A DNA stretch of 6,928 nucleotides, from assembly GCA_002449695.1 (NCBI GenBank), contig DJXI01000037.1:1-6928 (forward strand), read 5' to 3'. Source of the DNA: Verrucomicrobia bacterium UBA7008 (GTDB lineage Bacteria > Verrucomicrobiota > Kiritimatiellia > RFP12 > UBA1067). Shown piece by piece: positions 1 to 5,663 of the stretch. The position numbers and the translations under genes are program-made. Below the pieces are notes generated by a model that ran no database searches, was not told where the DNA came from, and saw only the letters and a list, made by a program, of their open reading frames with translations. Numbering within the stretch: position 1 is the first letter of the stretch; each line of letters begins with the position of its first letter.

Positions 1-1871
1 TTGAAAATCCTGTCAATCCTGTCAATCCTGTCAAAGAAGACGTACCCGTGCGGACGATTGAAGTTAACTCCGACGGCTTAAAAAAAGAGCTCCACGACCG
101 TTCCGCTCCACGCGTTGCACCGGAGAGCCGCCTTTCAAATGATGTTTTGCATACGATTGAAAATCCTGTTAAGCCTATCCAGACCGAACGTCCTGCGCAG
201 CCGATTGAGCGGCAGTTTGAAAGCGGTTTTGTCGCGCGTCGCGAGGGCGAAGGGATGACGGAGCCAGCTTTTTCAACCGTCGGAGTTGAACCAACACCCC
301 AATCGTGCACAGTTGAAAATCCTGTCAGTCCTGTCCAGACCGAACGTCCTGCGCAGCCGGTTGAAGTTAACTCCGACGGCTTAAAAAAAGAGCTTCACTA
401 CCGTTCCGCTCCACGCGTTGCGCCGGAGAGCCGCCTTTCAATTGATGTTCTGCGTACGGTTGAAAATCCTGCCCATCCTGTCCAAACCGAAGTTCCTGCA
501 CAGCCGATTGAGCGGCAGTTTGAAAGCGGTTTGGTCGCGCGTCGCGAGGGCGAAGGGATGACGGAGCCAGCCTTTTCAACCGTCGGAGTTAAAACAACAC
601 CCCAACCGCGCACGATTGAAAATCCTGTCAATCCTGTCAAAGAAGACATCCCCGTGCAGCCGATTGAAGTTAACTCCGACGGCTTAAAAAAAGAGCTCCA
701 CGACCGTTCCGCTCCACGCGTTGCGCCGGACAGCCGCCTTTCAAATGATGTTTTGCATACGATTGAAAATCCTGCCCATCCTGTCCAAACCGAAGTTCCT
801 GCACAGCCGATTGAGCGGCAGCTTGAAAGCGGTTTTGTCGCGCGTCGCGAGGGCGAAGGGATGACGGAGCCAGCTTTTTCAACCGTCGGAGTTGAACCAA
901 CACCCCAGCCGCGCACGATTGAAAATCCTGTCAATCCTGTCAAAGAAGAAACTCCTGCGCAGCTGATTGAAGTTAACTCCGACGGCTTAAAAAAAGAGCT
1001 CCACGACCGTTCCGCTCCACGCGTTGCGCCGGAGAGCCGCGTGTCAATTGAGGCTCCTATTCAGTCGGACCAACTTGTTGAACGGCAGTTTGAAAGCGGT
1101 TTTGTCGCGCGTCGCGAGGGCGAAGGGATGACGGAGCCAGCTTTTTCAACCGTCGGAGTTGAACCAACACCCCAACCGCGCACGATTGAAAATCCTGCCC
1201 ATCCTGTCCAAACCGAAGTTCCTGCACAGCCGATTGAACGGCAGTTTGAAAGCGGTTTTGTCGCGCGCCGCGAGGGCGAAGGGATGACGGAGCCAGCTTT
1301 TTCAACCGTCGGAGTTGAACCAACGCCCCAGCCGCGCACGGTTGAAGCGCCGGTCGAAAAAAACGTCGTGCCACAGGTTCGTGCACGATCGGAACATCCT
1401 GTCGACGAACCCGATGCGCCGACGGTGCTCGCCACCGCACCGATGATGTCGCCGCCGCTGGTCGAACGGACGATCCCGGCCGAATCGGCCGCCGTTCAGC
1501 AGGTCGCCGCCGCCCAGTCGGCGCGCACCGAGGCGGTCAACGCCGCCGTCGCCCGCGCCGTCGAGACGGTCAACGCCCTTGTCGAGACGGTCGTCGCCGA
1601 AATCGCCGTCACGCCGGCCTTGGCGCGCGGCGACGGCGAAATCCGCATCACGCTCAAGCCGACGGTGCTGGACGGCTCCGAGCTGCACCTGTCCGCGAAG
1701 GCCGGCGAACTGACGGTGTCGATCGCGCCCGCGACGGCCGAAGCGGCGCACGTCATCCAGCACAACCTGCCGCGACTCGAAACCGCGCTGGCCGAACACG
1801 CGCCGGCGTTCCGCCACGTCGCGGTCGTCCTGTCCTCTTTTAAGAAAGGCAAAACAGATGAAACCGCTTGA
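1..1871 (+). CDS. sctP: SctP-like T3SS needle-length ruler / substrate-switch protein, 5'-partial, repeat-rich
   Basis: SctP/YscP/FliK-class proteins are secreted rulers that set needle or hook length and trigger SctU/FlhB to change substrate. What is seen: the frame is open from nt 3 to the TGA at 1869-1871. A GTG at nt 48 is not a credible start, because it lies inside a repeat linker and upstream codons already read as repeat (ENPVNPVNPVKED). The gene therefore begins outside the window. Nt 1-1337 encode alternating hydrophilic, Pro/Glu/Arg-rich modules. Nt ~1480-1620 encode an Ala/Val-rich, probably helical stretch. Nt ~1620-1840 resemble the FliK/SctP C-terminal domain: an EIRITLKP strand, LDGSELHLSAKAGELTVSIA strands, then an amphipathic helix and a final RHVAVVLS strand. 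Position directly before sctQ fits SctP. The last 14 nt overlap sctQ. The ruler role is inferred; the domain match was made by eye. It could instead be another FliK-fold protein. Confidence 0.78.
   Translation, partial: ENPVNPVNPVKEDVPVRTIEVNSDGLKKELHDRSAPRVAPESRLSNDVLHTIENPVKPIQTERPAQPIERQFESGFVARREGEGMTEPAFSTVGVEPTPQSCTVENPVSPVQTERPAQPVEVNSDGLKKELHYRSAPRVAPESRLSIDVLRTVENPAHPVQTEVPAQPIERQFESGLVARREGEGMTEPAFSTVGVKTTPQPRTIENPVNPVKEDIPVQPIEVNSDGLKKELHDRSAPRVAPDSRLSNDVLHTIENPAHPVQTEVPAQPIERQLESGFVARREGEGMTEPAFSTVGVEPTPQPRTIENPVNPVKEETPAQLIEVNSDGLKKELHDRSAPRVAPESRVSIEAPIQSDQLVERQFESGFVARREGEGMTEPAFSTVGVEPTPQPRTIENPAHPVQTEVPAQPIERQFESGFVARREGEGMTEPAFSTVGVEPTPQPRTVEAPVEKNVVPQVRARSEHPVDEPDAPTVLATAPMMSPPLVERTIPAESAAVQQVAAAQSARTEAVNAAVARAVETVNALVETVVAEIAVTPALARGDGEIRITLKPTVLDGSELHLSAKAGELTVSIAPATAEAAHVIQHNLPRLETALAEHAPAFRHVAVVLSSFKKGKTDETA
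6..32 (+). repeat. 9-bp micro-repeat AATCCTGTC x3 in an sctP linker
   Basis: AATCCTGTC occurs at 6-14, 15-23 and 24-32, encoding repeated Asn-Pro-Val. Equivalent linkers have two copies (621-638 and 924-941) or diverged copies (318-335). The third copy here is a clean 9-bp expansion that keeps the frame. This is a second, finer repeat level nested in the 303-bp array. Because 9 bp is three codons, gain or loss of a copy changes protein length without a frameshift. Confidence 0.9.
57..1337 (+). repeat. Tandem 303-bp coding repeat array (A and B modules with shared linkers)
   Basis: Module A (starts IEVNSDGLKKELHDR, core ~32 aa) begins at nt 57, 360, 663 and 966, exactly 303 bp apart each time. 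Module B (starts IERQFESGFVARREGEG, core ~35 aa) begins at 204, 507, 810, 1077 and 1233. Each core is normally followed by a ~17-aa linker of the type TIENPxxPVQTExPAQP. One full unit is A-linker-B-linker, 49+52=101 codons. The array reads ABABAB, then a shortened A (966-1076, linker replaced by SIEAPIQSDQL), then B and B with no A between. Copies agree closely, including at third codon positions: A1 and A3 differ at only two of the first ~110 bases. This implies recent duplication or homogenisation. The array continues past the left edge of the window. Confidence 0.97.
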
Positions 1872-2766
1872 CATCCTCTCTGCGCTGCCCGTTGGCGCGA
1901 AGGCGACGCCGGACGCGATTCTCGATTCGCCCGCGTTTGCGCTGCCGGGCCGTCTGGGTGACGAAGCCGTCTGGCTCCGTCCGGCGACCGTCGAACCGGC
2001 CGCCGCCGAGATGATTGCGCTCGCCGTCACGTTTGGCGACGAGCCGCATACGCTCCGCCTCGCGCGTTCGCCGCGCTTTCCCGAACTGGACAAGATCTGG
2101 GACGCGCGCGCCGACGTGCCGGAGGCGATTCTCCTCGCGCTCGTCGAACGCGAAGTCGGCCCCCTCTTCCAGCTCCTCGAAAACGCCGTCCGCAGGCAGA
2201 TGCGGCTGGTCGGGCTGGCCAGTCTCGCGCAAAGCCCCGAAAGGGACGTGGCCCTCTGCGCCTCTGCGTCTCTGCGCGGGAACGACGACGGACAGTCCGT
2301 TTGCTTCTCCCTGACGCGCAGCGCGACCGTTGTCGCGGCGTTCGGCGTCTTGCGCAACCTCGACCTGTCGCACGAATCGATCCGCGCGCGGACGCTGTCG
2401 GCCGCCGTCGACTACGCGGCGTTCGCGCTTCCCGACGCCGACCGTGCGTCGCTCGCGCCGGGCGATGCGGTGCTGCTGCCGGAGATCGGCACGGTGGCGC
2501 CGCGCCTCGTCGTGGACGGGCGCTTCGTCATTGACGACAACGGCGTCCAGCCGTTTGCGGCCGATGCGCTCGCGCACGTCCGCGCGGCGGAAGATCTGAC
2601 GCTGACGCTCGGCGCGGTCTTTGATGCGACCGAAACGCCGCCCGCGCGGCCGACCGCTCCGCCCGGCGCCCAGCTGCGGCTTTTGCGCAGCGGCAAGACC
2701 GTGGCCACCGGCCGTCTCGACCGCGTCGGCGAGCAGAGCGCCTTGATCGTGGAAGCCACCCTCTAA
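1858..2766 (+). CDS. sctQ: SctQ-like T3SS cytoplasmic sorting-platform (C-ring) protein with SpoA-type C-terminus
   Basis: SctQ (YscQ/Spa33; related to FliM/FliN) forms the cytoplasmic pods that recruit the ATPase complex and select substrates. The 302-aa product is in the usual size range. The ATG at 1858 has a purine-rich AAGAAAGG eight bases upstream and overlaps the end of sctP, so the two are probably translationally coupled. Residues ~197-226 look like a first SpoA fold (APGDAVLLPEIG, then PRLVVDGRFVID). Residues ~247-302 resemble a second, shortened SpoA (LTLTLGAVFDA, then GKTVATGRLDRVGEQSALIV). The N-terminal half has no motif I can name. The order sctP-sctQ-sctR matches injectisome operons and is the main support. 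Residues ~128-142 are encoded partly by a short DNA repeat (2254-2276) and look like a tolerated loop insertion. Confidence 0.75.
   Translation: MKPLDILSALPVGAKATPDAILDSPAFALPGRLGDEAVWLRPATVEPAAAEMIALAVTFGDEPHTLRLARSPRFPELDKIWDARADVPEAILLALVEREVGPLFQLLENAVRRQMRLVGLASLAQSPERDVALCASASLRGNDDGQSVCFSLTRSATVVAAFGVLRNLDLSHESIRARTLSAAVDYAAFALPDADRASLAPGDAVLLPEIGTVAPRLVVDGRFVIDDNGVQPFAADALAHVRAAEDLTLTLGAVFDATETPPARPTAPPGAQLRLLRSGKTVATGRLDRVGEQSALIVEATL
2254..2276 (+). repeat. 8-bp-period CTCTGCG repeat inside sctQ
   Basis: CTCTGCG occurs at 2254-2260, 2262-2268 and 2270-2276, three perfect 7-mers on an 8-bp period. It is read in frame as part of LCASASLRG (SctQ residues 133-141). The period is not a multiple of three, so the translated peptide is not itself a clean repeat. 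The signal is at the DNA level, not the protein level. Confidence 0.88.
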
Positions 2767-2772
2767 CCCACC

Positions 2773-2796
2773 AAACTTCCAAACCTCTAAACTTCC
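2773..2796 (+). repeat. 8-bp-period AAACTTCC/AAACCTCT repeat in the sctQ-sctR spacer
   Basis: The spacer reads AAACTTCC (2773-2780), AAACCTCT (2781-2788), AAACTTCC (2789-2796), then ACCCC directly before the sctR ATG. It fills most of the 35-nt gap and is purine-poor on the coding strand. No Shine-Dalgarno-like sequence lies within 20 nt of the sctR start, in contrast to sctS and sctU. How sctR is initiated is unclear: ribosomes re-initiating after sctQ or S1-assisted binding are possibilities. Confidence 0.85.
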
Positions 2797-2801
2797 ACCC
2801 C

Positions 2802-3512
2802 ATGTTTCAGACAAATCCATTTCTGCTGATCATCCTGTTCGTCGGGCTGTCGCTCCTGCCGTTCGTGGCGATGATCGCGACGAGCTATCTGAAGATCGTC
2901 GTCGTGATGTCGCTCATCCGCAACGCGCTCGGCATCCAGTCCATCCCGCCGAACATGGTCCTCAACGCGCTCGCGATGATCCTGACGTTCTACATCATCG
3001 CGCCCGTCGCGTCCGAGTCGTGGGGGCTCCTCCAGCAGGAGATGGCGGCGCGCCGGCAGGGAACGGCCGTTGCGTCGTCCGCGCCGGCGGCCGCGCCCGA
3101 CGCGGCGTCCGGCGGTGATTGGCTCGAGACGGATGCCGTCGCCCGCGCGGCGGAGCCGTTCCGCGCGTGGCTCTCGGCGCATACGTCCGACCGCGAGCGC
3201 GCCTTCTTCGTCCACACGGCGGAGACGCTGTGGGCCAAGGACGGGGAGCCGGCGACGGTCGATCCCGAAAGCTACTACATCCTGCTGCCGTCGTTCTGCG
3301 TCTCGGAGCTGACCAAGGCGTTCCAGATCGGCTTTCTCGTCTATCTGCCGTTCATCGCGATCGACATCATCGTATCGAACATCCTGCTGGCGATGGGCAT
3401 GATGATGGTCTCGCCCGTGACGATCTCGCTGCCGTTCAAACTGCTCCTCTTCGTGATGGTGAACGGCTGGACGCTGCTCATCCAGGGACTCGTGAGGGGG
3501 TACATCCTATGA
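2802..3512 (+). CDS. sctR: SctR, T3SS export-apparatus inner-membrane protein
   Basis: SctR (YscR/SpaP; flagellar FliP) is the pentameric core of the SctRST export gate through which substrates cross the inner membrane. The 236-aa product has a hydrophobic N-terminal segment (residues ~6-27), the hallmark TSYLKIVVVMSLIRNALG at 28-44 with GIQSIPPN just after, a second membrane segment (~52-69), and the C-terminal signature LLPSFCVSELTKAFQIGF (161-178) followed by IAIDIIVSNILLAMGMMMV. Both conserved blocks are intact. Between them lies an unusually Ala/Pro/Ser-rich stretch (residues ~82-106), making the protein somewhat longer than the ~215-220 aa typical of the family. ATG at 2802 is the only start that retains the full N-terminal helix. 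The stop overlaps the sctS start (ATGA). Confidence 0.97.
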   Translation: MFQTNPFLLIILFVGLSLLPFVAMIATSYLKIVVVMSLIRNALGIQSIPPNMVLNALAMILTFYIIAPVASESWGLLQQEMAARRQGTAVASSAPAAAPDAASGGDWLETDAVARAAEPFRAWLSAHTSDRERAFFVHTAETLWAKDGEPATVDPESYYILLPSFCVSELTKAFQIGFLVYLPFIAIDIIVSNILLAMGMMMVSPVTISLPFKLLLFVMVNGWTLLIQGLVRGYIL

Positions 3513-3775
3513 GCCACGCGCAGATTCTCGATTATGCGAAGATGTGCCTCGTCATTGTGCTGAGGCTTTCGCTCATTCCCATCGTGGTCGCCACCGTCAT
3601 CGGCATCATCGTCTCGCTCCTCCAGGCGCTCACGCAGATCCAGGAGCAGACGCTCGGCTTCGCGGTGAAGCTGATCGCGATCTCGCTCACGCTCCTCGCC
3701 TGCGCCTCGTGGATGGGCTCGTCGCTCCTCCTCTACACGCAGGACATCTTCACCCACTTCGCGCTGCTGAGGTAA
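3509..3775 (+). CDS. sctS: SctS, small T3SS export-apparatus membrane protein
   Basis: SctS (YscS/SpaQ; flagellar FliQ) is a two-helix hairpin that wraps the SctR/SctT export gate. The 88-aa product matches the family length. It has two hydrophobic segments (residues ~13-38 and ~50-76) joined by the conserved polar turn QALTQIQEQTLGFAVKL (39-55), which is diagnostic. The start is the ATG at 3509, four bases overlapping the sctR stop, with GAGGGGG at 3494-3500 as a good ribosome binding site eight bases upstream. The same frame is open further upstream inside sctR, but that extension is Arg-rich shadow sequence and is not part of the gene. Confidence 0.97.
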   Translation: MSHAQILDYAKMCLVIVLRLSLIPIVVATVIGIIVSLLQALTQIQEQTLGFAVKLIAISLTLLACASWMGSSLLLYTQDIFTHFALLR

Positions 3776-4561
3776 ATGCCCTACGTAGAATTCCACAGAT
3801 GGATACTTGCGGCTGTCCTCGCGATGGCGAGGATCGGCGGCGCGTTCGCCGTCTGCCCGGCGCTGACGGATTCGATGATCCCCGGCGTCGCGCGCCGCGC
3901 CGCCGTGCTGGGCTTCTCCTGCCTCGCGATCCCGTACATCCACGCGGGGATGCCGCCGGGAGAGCCGAACGTCTGGATGTTCGCGTTCGCGGCGTTCCGC
4001 GAGGCGCTGATCGGCTTCCTGATCGGCTTTTTCGCGGCGATCCCGTTCTGGGTGGCGGAGAACGTCGGCAACTTCATCGACAACCAGCGCGGCGCGACGA
4101 TGGGCGAGGTCTATTCGCCGCTCTCCGGCGCGCAGGTCTCGACGACGGGCATCTTCTTCACGCAGGTCGTCTCCACGATCTTCTTCACGTCCGGCGCGGT
4201 CTTCCTTCTCCTCGGCGCGCTCTACAGGAGCTACGCCGTCTGGCCTGTCTTCGGCCCGGGCGTCGCGCTCGCGCCGGACGCGCCCGTGCAGATCCTCGGC
4301 GCGCTCGACGGGATGCTCAAGACGACGGTCGTCATCTCCGCGCCCGTCATCATCGTCATGTTCCTCGCGACGATCGGCCTCGGCCTCGTCAACCGCACCG
4401 CGCCGCAGCTCAACGTGTTCTTCCTGTCGATGCCGGTCAAGTCCGCGCTCGGCGTCGCCATGCTGATCGTCTACCTGCCGTTCATCATGGACATGCTCAT
4501 GTACACGAAGGACGGCGCGATCCTCGATCCGGTGCGGAAACTTTTGTCGGGAGGCGGCTGA
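3776..4561 (+). CDS. sctT: SctT, T3SS export-apparatus inner-membrane protein
   Basis: SctT (YscT/SpaR; flagellar FliR) completes the SctRST gate and contacts the inner rod base. The 261-aa product is of family length and strongly hydrophobic, with several membrane segments (about residues 9-28, 40-57, 66-95, 126-150, 182-206 and 225-243). The block GNFIDNQRGATMGEVYSP (98-115) followed by SGAQVSTTGIFF is the injectisome-type signature; flagellar FliR lacks the DNQRGA form. NRTAPQLNVFFLSMPVK (206-222) is the conserved C-terminal block. The ATG follows the sctS stop with no gap, and the only ribosome-binding candidate is GAGG at 3769-3772, three bases away. Translation is therefore likely coupled to sctS. 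Confidence 0.96.
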   Translation: MPYVEFHRWILAAVLAMARIGGAFAVCPALTDSMIPGVARRAAVLGFSCLAIPYIHAGMPPGEPNVWMFAFAAFREALIGFLIGFFAAIPFWVAENVGNFIDNQRGATMGEVYSPLSGAQVSTTGIFFTQVVSTIFFTSGAVFLLLGALYRSYAVWPVFGPGVALAPDAPVQILGALDGMLKTTVVISAPVIIVMFLATIGLGLVNRTAPQLNVFFLSMPVKSALGVAMLIVYLPFIMDMLMYTKDGAILDPVRKLLSGGG

Positions 4562-4562
4562 C

Positions 4563-5663
4563 ATGGCTGAATCCTCGGGCGAGAAGACGGAGATGCCGAC
4601 CCAGAAGAAGCTGCGCGACGCGCGGCAGAAGGGGCAGGTCTGCACGTCGAAGGACATCGTCTCGACGGCGATCCTGATCGTCCTCTTCGCGCTGCTCGGC
4701 TGGATGGGCGTCGCGCTCGTCGACGACGGCGCGATGCTGCTCGATTACATCGGCGCGCGCCTCGCCGGCGATCCCGCCGACGCGGTGCAGCAGGCGGCGG
4801 GCGTGACGGCGTTCGTCATCTGCAAGCACTCCTTCATCTTCGTCCTCGTCGCCGCCGTCATCGGCATCGCGGCCAACACGGCGCAGATCGGCTTTCTCTT
4901 CACCTTCGAGCCGATCATCCCGAAGCTGGAGAAGCTCAGTCCCGTCGAGGGCGCGAAGAAGATCTTCTCGATGAAGAACCTCTTCGAGTTCCTGAAGAAC
5001 GTCGTCAAGGTGACGTTCCTCAGCTACCTCATCTACAAGATCATCTGGGCGAGCGTCCCCGAGCTGCTGACGATGTGCTACGGGACGATCGACGACGTCT
5101 TCCCGAGCCTGAAGCTGATGCTCAAGCGCCTGGCGGTCTACACCGCCTTCGGCTACATCGTCATCGCCATCGTCGACCGCATCTTCCAGGGCCGCAACTT
5201 CACGAAGCAGATGATGATGACGAAGGACGAGGTGAAGCGCGAATACAAGGAGATGGAGGGCTCGGCCGAGGTCAAGCAGGCCCAGCGCCAGTTCCGCGAC
5301 GAGATCCTGAACGGACCCGATCCCGTGAAGGCGGCGAAGCGGGCCGACGTCGTCGTCACCAACCCGACGCACATCTCCGTGGGCGTGCGTTTTCGCGCAG
5401 ACGAGGCGCCGCTTCCGCGCATCGTCGCGCTGGGCGCGGACCGCATCGCGAAGATCATCCGCGAGACGGCGCTCGCCGAGGGCATCCCGATCATGGAGGA
5501 CGTGCCGCTCGCCCGCGCGCTCTACGCGAAAGGGCGGCTGGAGGATTTCGTGCCCGAAGATTTCCTCGAACCCGTGGCCGAGGTGCTCAAGTGGGCCAAG
5601 CGGCTGGAAGACGCACGAAAGGAGGAGGCGGAGCTCGATTCCGTTTCGTTGGAGGATCTATGA
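4563..5663 (+). CDS. sctU: SctU, self-cleaving T3SS substrate-specificity switch
   Basis: SctU (YscU/SpaS; flagellar FlhB) sits at the export gate, and its cytoplasmic domain controls the change from early needle to later substrates. The 366-aa product begins with the typical polar N-terminus (GEKTEMPTQKKLRDARQKGQ). Hydrophobic segments follow at about residues 32-52, 84-112, 146-170 and 187-205. The cytoplasmic domain carries the autocleavage motif NPTH at residues 267-270 (nt 5361-5372); cleavage is expected between N267 and P268. MMMTKDEVKREYKEMEG (217-233) and GIPIMEDVPLARALY (307-321) are further family blocks. The ATG at 4563 has GGAGG at 4550-4554, inside the end of sctT. The acidic tail (EEAELDSVSLEDL) is less conserved. 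The stop overlaps the sigma-factor start. The SctP-like protein upstream would be its expected partner. Confidence 0.97.
   Translation: MAESSGEKTEMPTQKKLRDARQKGQVCTSKDIVSTAILIVLFALLGWMGVALVDDGAMLLDYIGARLAGDPADAVQQAAGVTAFVICKHSFIFVLVAAVIGIAANTAQIGFLFTFEPIIPKLEKLSPVEGAKKIFSMKNLFEFLKNVVKVTFLSYLIYKIIWASVPELLTMCYGTIDDVFPSLKLMLKRLAVYTAFGYIVIAIVDRIFQGRNFTKQMMMTKDEVKREYKEMEGSAEVKQAQRQFRDEILNGPDPVKAAKRADVVVTNPTHISVGVRFRADEAPLPRIVALGADRIAKIIRETALAEGIPIMEDVPLARALYAKGRLEDFVPEDFLEPVAEVLKWAKRLEDARKEEAELDSVSLEDL

Noticed and set aside
398..943. Open frames on the minus strand across the repeat array (also 367-579, 670-903, 1057-1440)
   Set aside because: The 303-bp period is a multiple of three, so one stop-free antisense frame is copied in every unit. 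No ribosome binding site and no family resemblance.
57..1337. CRISPR array
   Set aside because: Repeat units are 303 bp, coding, and contiguous without unique spacers.
1302..2357. Long minus-strand frame of 351 codons across the sctP end and sctQ (and 1840-2820)
   Set aside because: High GC produces long stop-poor antisense frames; the product is Arg/Gly-rich and lies opposite well-supported genes.
3341..4657. 438-codon minus-strand frame opposite sctR-sctT, and 4497-5372 opposite sctU
   Set aside because: Low-complexity Arg/Glu/Asp/His-rich translation typical of antisense of membrane genes; sctR, sctS, sctT and sctU are unambiguous on the + strand.
3544..4677. 377-codon + strand frame rich in Arg
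   Set aside because: Out-of-frame shadow of sctS and sctT, with no recognisable domain.
2802..5663. Flagellar fliP-fliQ-fliR-flhB instead of injectisome sctR-sctS-sctT-sctU
   Set aside because: SctT carries the injectisome-type DNQRGA block. There is no fliO between the C-ring gene and sctR, and the gene order with sctP and sctQ upstream fits non-flagellar systems.
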